From assembly GCA_018694455.1 (NCBI GenBank), contig JABHNP010000200.1, positions 1 through 40,081 on the forward strand: DNA of 40,081 nucleotides, given 5' to 3'. Below the pieces are notes generated by a model. That model saw only the letters and a list, made by a program, of their open reading frames with translations, did no database searches and was not told the DNA's origin. Positions 18,961 to 28,298 of the stretch are shown one piece after another (position 1 is the first letter of the stretch; each line of letters starts with the position of its first letter). A program made the position numbers and the translations under genes. Source of the stretch: Planctomycetaceae bacterium. Its GTDB lineage: Bacteria; Planctomycetota; Planctomycetia; Pirellulales; UBA1268.

Positions 18961-20514
18961 ATGATGCCAATAATTAGGAATCCAATCCTTCCAGGATTTA
19001 ATCCAGATCCGTCAATTTGTCGTGTGGATAATGACTTTTACATAGCAACCTCAACATTCGAGTGGTTCCCTGGCGTTCAAATTCATCACTCTCGAGACCT
19101 CGTAAATTGGCAACTACATACTCATGCGCTGAATGAAAAACGTCTTCTTGATTTACAAGGCGTACCAAGCTCAGGTGGCATCTGGGCGCCTGCGCTGAGT
19201 TGGCACGATGGTCTCTTTTACCTGTGCTATACCATTGTTCACCAGCACGAAGCCGCAACCAAAGACACTCCAAATTTTCTTATTACGGCCCCATCACTTC
19301 ACGGACCCTGGTCTGATCCTGTGTACATCAACTCTTCAGGTTTTGACCCATCGCTTTTTCATGATGACGACGGCAGGAAATATTGGCTAAATATGGTCTG
19401 GGACCATCGGCCCGAACACCATCCATTTTATGGAATCACGAAACAGGAAATAAACCCTGCTTCTTTTGCACTTATTGGGCAACCAAAACTCATCTTTAAG
19501 GGCACCGAAATTGGACTTACCGAAGGTCCTCATATATATAAAAAAAACGGTCTGTACTACTTGCTCACTGCGGAGGGTGGTACTGAGTACAACCACGCAG
19601 TCACACTTGCTCGTTCAACACACATCGATGGTCCTTACGAAGTACACCCGCACAACCCTGTGCTTACCTCGAAAGGCGATGAGTCTCTTGGTCTTCAGAA
19701 AGCAGGGCACGCAAGTCTTATTGAGACGCAAGGAGGCGAATGGTATCTCCCGCACCTTTGTGGACGGCCACTTCCAGGAACACGCCGATGTAATCTCGGA
19801 CGAGAAACAGCAATACAGAAAATGGAGTGGCGAGACGATGGGTGGTTATATGTTGCTGGTGGTGGGAATTATCCGAAGGAAGACGTTGAGGCCCCTGCCC
19901 TCGCACCTCATCCTTGGCCAAAACTAGCAAAACGATTGCCCTTTACATCACCCCACTTTGCCACACCTCGTGGACCATCAAGCACGATCATGGCTTCGGA
20001 GAAAAAATTAATCCTGTTTGGCTCAGAGTCTCTCGAGTCGTGCTTTTCAAAATCCTTACTCGCTCGACGTCTCACGCATCACAATCTTACGGCTACCACC
20101 AAACTCTCATTTAATCCGGCGTCGTTCCAACAGATGGCTGGCATCACCGCGTACTATAACAATCGGCTTTTTCATCACTTATACCTCTCACACGACGAAA
20201 CAATTGGCGCCTGCCTTCATATTCATACCTGCGACGATGGCGTGTCAAAATTTCCACTAGGCACGTCACCTGTGCCAGTCGATTGTGAGGAATTATTCCT
20301 TCGAATAGCGTTTAAAGAATCAGTTCTGCAATTTTCCTGGTCCACTGATGGAGAACGTTTCTCATCGATAGGGCCCTCGCTCGATGCTTCAATTCTCTCT
20401 GATGACTACGGCAAACACCTTGATTTCACGGGGACATTTGTCGGACTGACTTCGGTCGACATGAGTGGCATGAAGCATCCCGCAGAATTTTATTTCCTAG
20501 AATTTCTTACCTAA
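18961..20514 (+). CDS. Glycoside hydrolase family 43 enzyme (beta-xylosidase/alpha-arabinofuranosidase type)
   Basis: A 517-residue GH43 enzyme with a five-bladed beta-propeller (about 5-320) and a C-terminal beta-sandwich (about 330-517), the layout of GH43 beta-xylosidases. Catalytic residues are visible: base D16 in PGFNPDPSI, pKa modulator D129 in SGFDPSLF and acid E188 in LTEGPHIY. The opening NPILPGFNPDPSICRVDNDFY is highly typical. It has no signal peptide and so probably acts in the cytoplasm on imported xylo-oligosaccharides. It leads a same-strand run with the symporter, which starts 21 bases after its stop, and the multimodular enzyme after that. The exact sugar (xylose or arabinose) cannot be fixed from sequence alone. 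The start is ATG 18961 or 18964. Confidence 0.93.
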   Translation: MMPIIRNPILPGFNPDPSICRVDNDFYIATSTFEWFPGVQIHHSRDLVNWQLHTHALNEKRLLDLQGVPSSGGIWAPALSWHDGLFYLCYTIVHQHEAATKDTPNFLITAPSLHGPWSDPVYINSSGFDPSLFHDDDGRKYWLNMVWDHRPEHHPFYGITKQEINPASFALIGQPKLIFKGTEIGLTEGPHIYKKNGLYYLLTAEGGTEYNHAVTLARSTHIDGPYEVHPHNPVLTSKGDESLGLQKAGHASLIETQGGEWYLPHLCGRPLPGTRRCNLGRETAIQKMEWRDDGWLYVAGGGNYPKEDVEAPALAPHPWPKLAKRLPFTSPHFATPRGPSSTIMASEKKLILFGSESLESCFSKSLLARRLTHHNLTATTKLSFNPASFQQMAGITAYYNNRLFHHLYLSHDETIGACLHIHTCDDGVSKFPLGTSPVPVDCEELFLRIAFKESVLQFSWSTDGERFSSIGPSLDASILSDDYGKHLDFTGTFVGLTSVDMSGMKHPAEFYFLEFLT

Positions 20515-20535
20515 AATTTGAAACGAACATGCGAT

Positions 20536-21882
20536 ATGGCAAGCACTCGACTCTCACCAATTGAAAAAATTGGGTACGGCCTCGGCGACTTTGGTTCGAA
20601 CGTTGTATTTCAGACGGTCATTATTCTGCTCCCGTCTTTCTATACCGATGTGTTCGGTCTTGCGCCAGCAGCCATGGGCCTCATGTTTCTTCTCGTTCGT
20701 CTGCTCGACACCGTGACGGACCCTATCATGGGCGTCATTGCAGATAATACCGATACCCGCTGGGGAAAATTCCGTCCATACCTTCTGTGGTTTTCAGTTC
20801 CCTTTGCTATTGTTTTTGTCCTCACCTACTGGACGCCAGACCTTGCAGGGAATCAAAAACTACTCTATGCGTATGTCACATATGCAGTCCTTATGCTTCT
20901 TTATACGGTTGTGAATATTCCGTACTGTGCATTAGGTGGTGTCATCACAGCAGACTCCCAAGAACGTGTGTCTGCAAATTCCTATCGATTCTTTCTTGCC
21001 ACCTCTGCGGGCGTCCTTATCACGTTTTTTGGGCCAAGATTAATTACTTACTTTGGTAAGGGAAATGACCAAGTTGGATATCCCTGGGCGATGGCTGTGT
21101 TCGGCGTCTTAGCAGTATTTGCTTTTATCGGCTGCTTTGCTCTCACTAAAGAACGCGTTGTTGAAGCAAAGCCAGCAAAAGGAAGCTTTTGGAGCGATGT
21201 CGGCACGCTTGTAAAAAACGATCAATGGGTGGTTGTAGCGCTTCTTGGCCTTGTGTCGCTCGTCGCAATCGTCTTACGAGCTGGGTCTGCAGCATTCTAC
21301 ATCAAGTGTGCAGTCGGCAGGCCTGATCTAAATGCAGAATTTCTTACCGCAGGGACCTTTGCTGCAATGATTGGCGCTGCGTTTGCGGCACCACTTACGG
21401 CAAAGCTAGATAAAGGCCCATCCTATGCGATGCTGCAAATTATTATTGTAATCGGTTCAATCGGAATTTATTTTGCACCTATCCAAAATATCTTCTTGAT
21501 TTTCGGGCTTTATATTCTGGTTAACTTTCTTACACAAATGGCTGCACCGATTCTCTTCTCTATGGCAGCTGATACTGCTGACTATGGCGAGTTTAAAACC
21601 GGTCGTCGTGTCACGGGCCTCATTTTCTCAGGCTTTCTCTTCGCAATAAAATTAGGTGTAGCAATTGCCGGCTGGTGCATTGGTTCGGTCTTGGCGACAT
21701 ATGGTTACGACGGTGAAGCGGCAACACAAACTCCACAAGCAATACAGGGCATTTTGCTCTCAATATCAATTTTCCCAGCAATCGGACACTTCCTACTTCT
21801 TCCAATTATTTATTTTTATCGTCTTAATACCCGACGCTGTACCGAGATACGGCAAGAACTTGACGCACGCTCATCTCAATAA
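20536..21882 (+). CDS. GPH-family sugar:cation symporter (MelB/XynT-like, MFS)
   Basis: A 448-residue, twelve-segment membrane transporter of the glycoside-pentoside-hexuronide:cation symporter group. It opens with LSPIEKIGYGLGDFGSN, the family's N-terminal signature. It continues with RLLDTVTDPIMGVIADNTDTRWGKFRPYL, which contains the loop 2-3 motif with the cation-site Asp residues. ATG 20536 is preferred because it gives the normal N-terminus; TTG 20518, just after the GH43 stop, is an alternative. A position between a GH43 xylosidase and a xylan-type enzyme suggests import of xylosides or other oligosaccharides, as for XynT-type carriers. It is 16 bases upstream of the giant enzyme gene. 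Confidence 0.92.
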   Translation: MASTRLSPIEKIGYGLGDFGSNVVFQTVIILLPSFYTDVFGLAPAAMGLMFLLVRLLDTVTDPIMGVIADNTDTRWGKFRPYLLWFSVPFAIVFVLTYWTPDLAGNQKLLYAYVTYAVLMLLYTVVNIPYCALGGVITADSQERVSANSYRFFLATSAGVLITFFGPRLITYFGKGNDQVGYPWAMAVFGVLAVFAFIGCFALTKERVVEAKPAKGSFWSDVGTLVKNDQWVVVALLGLVSLVAIVLRAGSAAFYIKCAVGRPDLNAEFLTAGTFAAMIGAAFAAPLTAKLDKGPSYAMLQIIIVIGSIGIYFAPIQNIFLIFGLYILVNFLTQMAAPILFSMAADTADYGEFKTGRRVTGLIFSGFLFAIKLGVAIAGWCIGSVLATYGYDGEAATQTPQAIQGILLSISIFPAIGHFLLLPIIYFYRLNTRRCTEIRQELDARSSQ

Positions 21883-21898
21883 CCCACCCAGAGTATTC

Positions 21899-24800
21899 AT
21901 GAAATTTTATTTACCATTAGTCCTTTGTATTCCCGCCCTTTCAGTCTCTGCCGCCGAAGTTACCGGACGATTTGTACCTCCAGCCGGAAAGGTGCTTGTC
22001 TTTGCCGGACAGGACAACATCTCTGTTGGTGGCACAGAAAAATATAGCGATGGCTACGTCGATAATATCGGTATTCCAGCAGGAATCACCCATTACGTGT
22101 ATTTCTCTGAGGGATGGACAAATGGATTTGGCCGTACCTTTGCTAGGGGCTCTGTGGCAGGGTTGAACTCTGAAGTGGAGTGGGCCGCCGGCCCGATGTG
22201 TCAAAAGTCATACATAGATTCACTGAAACTCGAAGAGTGCGTCATGCATGTTTCCATTTCAATGGAGGGTGGCGGAGAGATTAAAGTCGCCAATGGCACC
22301 TTTGATCATCTTATTGAGGAATTTGTTCAATTCATTGCCGATCATCCTGACCGTGTCTTTTTCATACGGATTGGATATGAATTTGATGGAAGTTGGAATA
22401 AATACCAACCTGAGAGTTTTAAGAAAGCATTCCGCCGCATTGTAGAATCACTTCGGAAGCGTAATCTGTCGAACTACGCAACCGTATTTGCCTCTTCAAG
22501 CACAGTGAAACCTGGACAGTTTGAAGAGTACGACCCTGGTTCGGAATATTACGACTGGATCGGATACTCGTGGTGGGGCAATGAGAAGAAGTTTGGTAAT
22601 GCAGCACCAGCTCTTGCCTATGCACGCAAACTCAGGAAGCCCGTTTTTGTTGCTGAGTCAACAGCCCGTGGCCACTATTTCGATAAGGAAGATCCGGAGA
22701 GTCTCTGGTCAGGCTGGTTTAAAGAATTCTTCCAACATATTGAGGCCAACAAAGATGTCATCAGAGCGGTCTCGTACATCAATGCGGACTGGGATGGTCA
22801 AGACATGTGGGATGGATGGGGCCAAACTCGTATCGAAACAGCTCCACTTCTTCAGCAGAGGTGGCAAGAAAAAATGGCTGAAAGTACATTTATCAATGCT
22901 TCTGACAGCCCACATAACGCGATTCGTTTCTCGGCACCGACCACTTCTCTACAAAACAAGAATTCCAGTCGGCCAAAGTATAAAAATTCGTCACTTTCAG
23001 TCACTGAGCGTGTTGAAGACCTTCTTGCTCAAATGACGCTCGAAGAAAAAATTGCACAGATATGTGGATGGTGGCATTATGACGAGAAAAAACTACGACG
23101 TGAGGGTGCCGTCTTCGCACCAGAGTTCTATGCAGAAAAATGCCCTCATGGCATTGGTGAGCTTGGTCCTCTCCATAATCTTTCGATTGAGGAGGACCTG
23201 CGTCAGTACGCGGCTGTACAGGAATATTTCAGAAATAGAACACGACTGGGAATCCCAGCGATTCTTCATGACGAGGCTGCCCATGGCTTTATGAAATTTG
23301 AGGCGAACTCGTTTCCTGCTCCTATCGGGCTGGCCTGTTCTTGGAACACCTCTCTGATTGAGAAGATTTATTCGTGTGCTGCAAAGGAAGCACGCTCACG
23401 CGGGGTGTCTCATGTATTGTCTCCAGTGGTTGACGTAGCTCGTGAACTCCGTTGGGGACGTGTTGATGAAACACTTGGTGAAGACCCTTTTCTAGTCGGC
23501 AGGCTCGGTGCTGCAATGGTGCAAGGGCTTCAGGGGTCATCAAGTGGTGAGATTGCACCGGACCATGTAGCAGCAACACTGAAACATTTCGCAGGCTACG
23601 CAGGCACCACCGGTGGACGAAATAGATCTCCGTATCCGAATGGACTTCGACATCTTTTAGACACTGAAATCCCGCCCTTCCGCCATGTTATTAACACCAC
23701 TCATCCAGCATCAATCATGGCTGCATTTAATGAAATCGAAGGACTACCATGCCATATCAATCAGTGGATGCTTCAGGATGTGCTGCGAAAACGACTTGGC
23801 TTCGAAGGCCTCCTCGTTGGGGACTACCAAGGACTCAATCTTGTACGGTGGTACCAGAAAATTGGAACGAGTGATGCCGACGTCGGCAGCATGGCACTTA
23901 AAGCGGGCCTTCAGCTCGAGCTACCAAATGCTTTCGGGTATAAGCATTTGCAAAAGCTTGTTCAGAACGGAGACGTGCAAGAGCAAGACATTGATACAGC
24001 AGTTCGGCAGATGCTTTCATTAAAATTTCGCCTGGGGCTTTTCGAAGCACCAATGAAGCTTAATGGTGACAAAGCGGAAGCACTGGCAAGCTCACAAGAA
24101 ACTAATTCACTGGCCCGTGAAGCCGCACGGCAGTCTATTGTTCTCCTCAAAAATGAGAATGATTTTTTACCCCTCCAGGTAGGCCAACACAAGAATATCG
24201 CTGTCATCGGACCGAATGCCGCCGTGTGCCGTCTCGGAAATTACTCTGGCATGCCACGTCACACAGTGTCAATCTTCGAAGGCCTACGTAACTACGTTGG
24301 AAATCAGGCAACTGTTGTCCATGCTGAGGGCTGCAAGATTGCAAACAATGACACAGGAAGCTCCTACAAAAACTGGAGATATGTCGACGAAGTAGAGTTT
24401 ACAAATGTCGAAGATAATCGCGGCCTAATCGATGAGGCAGTGTCGACGGCACAGAATGCTGATCTCGTTGTGCTCGCTCTTGGTGACAATGTCCTTCTTT
24501 CACGTGAAGCGTGGGGAGCAAATCATATTGGGGATAAAACCTCATTTGAATTGACTGCGTCCCAGCAAGAGCTTGCCTCTCAAGTAATTAGTACCGGGAA
24601 ACCCGTTGTGCTTGTGCTCAATAACGGCAAGCCTGTCGTTCTCAGTAATGCCGCGTCAAACATTCCAGCAGTTATGACACTTCATTATGCCGGCCAGCAG
24701 ACTGGGACAGCCCTTGCTGAAATACTTTTTGGTAAAGTAAATCCATCAGGGAAGTTAACACTGAGTTGGCCACGAACAGTTGGGCATATCCCTGCACATT

Positions 24801-27800
24801 ACAGCCAACACGGAAGTTCACTTGTCTTCGACTACCTCGATTCGCCCAACAGTCCTCAGTACGCTTTTGGTCACGGTTTAAGCTATACAACATTTGCTTA
24901 TTCCGATGTTTCGGTGTCAAAGGACGCAATTAAAAAGGGCACTACCGTTGATGTTGCATTCACGCTGAAAAACACCGGCAGAAAGCCTGGGACAGAAATC
25001 TCGCAGCTTTATGTAAGCGGAGAAGAATTCCCGATTGCTCGACCGACCCTGGAGCTCAAGGGTTTCTGCCGGACAACACTACAAGCGGGTGAATCAGCAA
25101 GAATCACAATACCTTTGGCAGCAGACGATCTATTTTTTCATAACATTGCGCTTCAACGCGTACTGCCAGAGGGGAAATATCTCCTGCGGGTTGGTGGAAG
25201 TTCAGCAAGCCTTTCAGAGCCAGTCACCGTCAAGACTGTTTCATCTTCATCATCACCACCAGTTGCTCGTACGAAAATCACAGCTCGCAAGCCAATTTCA
25301 ACATCCGACGAACCAAAAGAGCAGTCACCGGCGAAAACAATCTCAGGCTCACTCCAAAGGCCGAACATTCTGTTCATCGCAATTGATGATCTTCGTCCTG
25401 AACTTGGCTGTTATGGCCGACATGTCTTGTCTCCACACATAGACAAGCTTGCCGCTTCAGGCGTTCAATTTAACCGAGCCTATTGCCAACAGGCCGTCTG
25501 TGGTGCATCGAGGCTTTCACTTATGGGTGGTCTCTATCCAACCAATACGGGCGAACAGACCTTTCACGTCAGCGGATGGCGAGAACGATTTCCAAATCTC
25601 CTGACAATGAACGAGCACTTTGGCGAACAAGGGTATCAAACCATCGGCATGGGGAAAATCTACCATGGCCATAAGGGTGGTCCAGCAAGTGACCTCTCAC
25701 ATTGGGACAGATGGATTGATGTCACAACAAGCGAGTACGCGCTGCCAGAAAACAAACTTTTAGTCAAACAGGCCCTTCAAGAGAAATCAAAGGGGAGCGA
25801 ACATGCACCACCTGAGGGACCGATGACCGAAGAGGCCGACGTGCCAGACGAAACATATATAGACGCACAACGCGCTTCACGTGCCGTCGAAGTATTAGAT
25901 GACCTCTCAAAGAGTCAAGGCGAGCCATTTTTTCTTGCCGTCGGATTTACAAAGCCACACCTTCCATTCGTAGCGCCCAAGAAGTACTGGGAGCTCTATG
26001 ATCGCGAGAGCTTCTCAATGCCACGAAATAGCGGCCGCCCTCCACGCTGGCCGGAAGATGCTGCCTTTACGAAGGCAAATGAAATGCAGCGGTATGTCGA
26101 TTATGTTGGAAACGGACCAAAAGATTTTCCAGAATCTCTCAACAAACGGCTACTGCACGGATACGCCGCAGCCGCCAGCTTCGTAGACGCGAATGTTGGC
26201 CGGGTCTTGGCAGCTTTGGAGGAAAAAGGCCTAGCAGACAACACAATTGTTGTTTTGTGGGGCGACCATGGCTGGAAACTTGGTGATCATTCATCGTGGT
26301 GCAAACACACGAATTTCGAGTGTGACACACGTGTCCCGCTTATTGTTAGAGATCCCCGAATGAAACCTGGACAGATAACAGACCGTTTGGTTGAGCTCAT
26401 TGATCTCTACCCGACGTTGTGCGATCTCACTGGTATTCAAACGCCAAGTCATTGCCAAGGCAGAAGTTTCCGTGGATTGCTTGAAAATCCAGAATCTGGT
26501 CACCGTTACAGCGCATACAGTTCATACCCAGCATGGAAGTCAATTGGCCATAGCATCCGAATGAAAAACTTTCGATATACCGAATGGTTCCATAACGACA
26601 CTCAAAAGATACGGGCTCAAGTGCTCACTGACCTGCAACATGATCCTGGTGAAGAGACCAACTGTTTCGAGAACCCAGCCTATTCAGAAGCGCTCACCAC
26701 AGTTCAAAAAGAACTGCGGACAAGAATCACCGAAGCAGATCCAGAACGCAGCCTTCCCCCACTCACCATCCAAGATCCTGAACCAACCACAATTAAGATT
26801 GACATCAGCAACGCACAGAAACGACAGAGAATCGATGGCTTCGGTGGCTCTGTAGCGTTCTGGGCGACAAAAGCCGATGATGAGGCGCTCAAGGCAACCC
26901 TGGGTGAACTCCAGGCAAATATTCTGCGCGTGCAAGGAGAGGTCACCAAGTCAGGATTGATCGATCACAATGTTTCTCTCCTCAAGCGAGCGATGGCCAT
27001 AAATCCATCACTCCAGGTCCTTTTGACCTTCTGGCAACCTCGATCCGCGACGCACCTTGAACCTGAGTACTGGCTACGTGCTGAGCAAATCAATGGCACC
27101 GAGCAGTACATACTCCGTGATAACAGAATGGAAGAATGGGCAGACGAGCTTCTCTCGCGTGTGCAGTTTTATCATTCTCTAGGCATTAACGTAGCTGCTA
27201 TTGGTGTCCAAAATGAATCGAACTGGTCTCATGAAGGCACACAAACATGCCGCTGGGAACCGGAGCGTCTCAAGACGTTCATCGAACAATTTATTCGGCC
27301 ACGCCTCGATGAAAAACAATTCTCCGACATCATGATCGCAGCTCCTGACCTTGCCTACATAGGTCCAGACGCGAGTGAATTCATGCGTTTCCTTCCTGCC
27401 CTTACGAGCCGAGACGTCGATATTGCGGCATACCATATGTATGACAGCTACCAGAATGATCAGGATGGCAATTTTGAGATACTTGTCGGCAACACACAAA
27501 AACTTGGGGAACTTGTTCAAGAATACATACCGGAAAAAAAATTATGGATGACTGAAACCACCGGTGCTCAGTGGAATGGAAATGATTGGCACACATATGG
27601 CTGGACAGCGGACCTCACGGAACACCAGAAGGCAATTCAGGCTGCTCGCTACATGCACACCACGTTCGTCGATGCACAAGCAAGTGCATTCCTTTGGTGG
27701 GGCCTCATCTATTCAGTAGCGCCTGGTGAAGAAAAAGACGAAAAGGTGCGCCAGAAACACCGTGATGAAGGGTTAGCTCTTGTGTGCGCACCAGCCGATC

Positions 27801-28132
27801 AGGTCGGTGAATACCAGTCCTTTGCAGAACGCACCAAAAAGTTCTATGTATTCTCTCAATATTCAAAATTCATACGACCCGGCTACCGACGCGTTGAAAC
27901 GAATAGTGCTTCCGATCTTCACACATCTGCTTTTGTAAACAAAGACAATACTCGTCTCGTTGCAATTGTTATTAATGATTCAAAAAATACAATGAATCCT
28001 TCATTTCAAATTGACAGCGGATATGCACTTGTCTCAACTCATCAGACAGATAAATCGCGGAATTGTAAAAGCATACGCGCAGATGTTCTTTTGCCACCAC
28101 AATCGGTACGCACAGTTGTCTTTCAAAAATAG
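21899..28132 (+). CDS. Giant secreted four-enzyme fusion: GH26-like, GH3, sulfatase, GH30
   Basis: A 2077-residue exported protein in one open frame. Residues 1-19 are a signal peptide (ATG 21899). Residues 21-335 form a clan-A TIM barrel most like GH26, with E161 in RIGYEFDG and E253 in FVAEST as candidate acid/base and nucleophile. Residues 367-1110 are GH3: nucleophile D642 in GLLVGDYQG, possible acid E870 in SREAWG, then a fibronectin-III-like end. A Ser/Pro/Lys linker follows (about 1110-1153). Residues 1154-1630 are a sulfatase of iduronate-2-sulfatase type with D1163/D1164 and the modification motif C1201-G-A-S-R1205. Residues 1632-2077 are GH30, with E1773 in GVQNESNW, E1886 in MTETTG and the trailing beta domain. 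Upstream in-frame ATGs are inside the symporter gene. Substrate inference: sulfated xylan-like glycan. Confidence 0.9.
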   Translation: MKFYLPLVLCIPALSVSAAEVTGRFVPPAGKVLVFAGQDNISVGGTEKYSDGYVDNIGIPAGITHYVYFSEGWTNGFGRTFARGSVAGLNSEVEWAAGPMCQKSYIDSLKLEECVMHVSISMEGGGEIKVANGTFDHLIEEFVQFIADHPDRVFFIRIGYEFDGSWNKYQPESFKKAFRRIVESLRKRNLSNYATVFASSSTVKPGQFEEYDPGSEYYDWIGYSWWGNEKKFGNAAPALAYARKLRKPVFVAESTARGHYFDKEDPESLWSGWFKEFFQHIEANKDVIRAVSYINADWDGQDMWDGWGQTRIETAPLLQQRWQEKMAESTFINASDSPHNAIRFSAPTTSLQNKNSSRPKYKNSSLSVTERVEDLLAQMTLEEKIAQICGWWHYDEKKLRREGAVFAPEFYAEKCPHGIGELGPLHNLSIEEDLRQYAAVQEYFRNRTRLGIPAILHDEAAHGFMKFEANSFPAPIGLACSWNTSLIEKIYSCAAKEARSRGVSHVLSPVVDVARELRWGRVDETLGEDPFLVGRLGAAMVQGLQGSSSGEIAPDHVAATLKHFAGYAGTTGGRNRSPYPNGLRHLLDTEIPPFRHVINTTHPASIMAAFNEIEGLPCHINQWMLQDVLRKRLGFEGLLVGDYQGLNLVRWYQKIGTSDADVGSMALKAGLQLELPNAFGYKHLQKLVQNGDVQEQDIDTAVRQMLSLKFRLGLFEAPMKLNGDKAEALASSQETNSLAREAARQSIVLLKNENDFLPLQVGQHKNIAVIGPNAAVCRLGNYSGMPRHTVSIFEGLRNYVGNQATVVHAEGCKIANNDTGSSYKNWRYVDEVEFTNVEDNRGLIDEAVSTAQNADLVVLALGDNVLLSREAWGANHIGDKTSFELTASQQELASQVISTGKPVVLVLNNGKPVVLSNAASNIPAVMTLHYAGQQTGTALAEILFGKVNPSGKLTLSWPRTVGHIPAHYSQHGSSLVFDYLDSPNSPQYAFGHGLSYTTFAYSDVSVSKDAIKKGTTVDVAFTLKNTGRKPGTEISQLYVSGEEFPIARPTLELKGFCRTTLQAGESARITIPLAADDLFFHNIALQRVLPEGKYLLRVGGSSASLSEPVTVKTVSSSSSPPVARTKITARKPISTSDEPKEQSPAKTISGSLQRPNILFIAIDDLRPELGCYGRHVLSPHIDKLAASGVQFNRAYCQQAVCGASRLSLMGGLYPTNTGEQTFHVSGWRERFPNLLTMNEHFGEQGYQTIGMGKIYHGHKGGPASDLSHWDRWIDVTTSEYALPENKLLVKQALQEKSKGSEHAPPEGPMTEEADVPDETYIDAQRASRAVEVLDDLSKSQGEPFFLAVGFTKPHLPFVAPKKYWELYDRESFSMPRNSGRPPRWPEDAAFTKANEMQRYVDYVGNGPKDFPESLNKRLLHGYAAAASFVDANVGRVLAALEEKGLADNTIVVLWGDHGWKLGDHSSWCKHTNFECDTRVPLIVRDPRMKPGQITDRLVELIDLYPTLCDLTGIQTPSHCQGRSFRGLLENPESGHRYSAYSSYPAWKSIGHSIRMKNFRYTEWFHNDTQKIRAQVLTDLQHDPGEETNCFENPAYSEALTTVQKELRTRITEADPERSLPPLTIQDPEPTTIKIDISNAQKRQRIDGFGGSVAFWATKADDEALKATLGELQANILRVQGEVTKSGLIDHNVSLLKRAMAINPSLQVLLTFWQPRSATHLEPEYWLRAEQINGTEQYILRDNRMEEWADELLSRVQFYHSLGINVAAIGVQNESNWSHEGTQTCRWEPERLKTFIEQFIRPRLDEKQFSDIMIAAPDLAYIGPDASEFMRFLPALTSRDVDIAAYHMYDSYQNDQDGNFEILVGNTQKLGELVQEYIPEKKLWMTETTGAQWNGNDWHTYGWTADLTEHQKAIQAARYMHTTFVDAQASAFLWWGLIYSVAPGEEKDEKVRQKHRDEGLALVCAPADQVGEYQSFAERTKKFYVFSQYSKFIRPGYRRVETNSASDLHTSAFVNKDNTRLVAIVINDSKNTMNPSFQIDSGYALVSTHQTDKSRNCKSIRADVLLPPQSVRTVVFQK

Positions 28133-28257
28133 GTGCCTGAACACACAGTGGAACATTTTTTACATGCGAGCATCCCACATTGTGCAAAAAAACCGAGATC
28201 ATTGTTGTTATCAGAGAGGCGTGCGTGGTCACGTGAGTCTATTCGTTTATATGTGTT

Positions 28258-28280
28258 GAGTTTGAAACCCTGTCAAACTC
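28258..28280. terminator. Hairpin between convergent genes, possible bidirectional terminator
   Basis: GAGTTTGA (28258-28265) and TCAAACTC (28273-28280) form a perfect 8-bp stem with a 7-base loop. A second, competing pair, CCTGT (28269-28273) with ACAGG (28285-28289), overlaps it. The element lies between the stop of the giant enzyme gene and the stop of the oppositely oriented alpha/beta hydrolase gene. There is no strong U-tract on either side, so termination is suggested mostly by position. Confidence 0.45.
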
Positions 28281-28298
28281 TGAAACAGGCTCGTGGTC

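Noticed and set aside
21665..21898. In-frame extension of the giant enzyme upstream of 21899
   Set aside because: These 78 codons lie inside the symporter gene in another frame; the signal peptide at ATG 21899 and a 16-base gap to the symporter stop give a better start.
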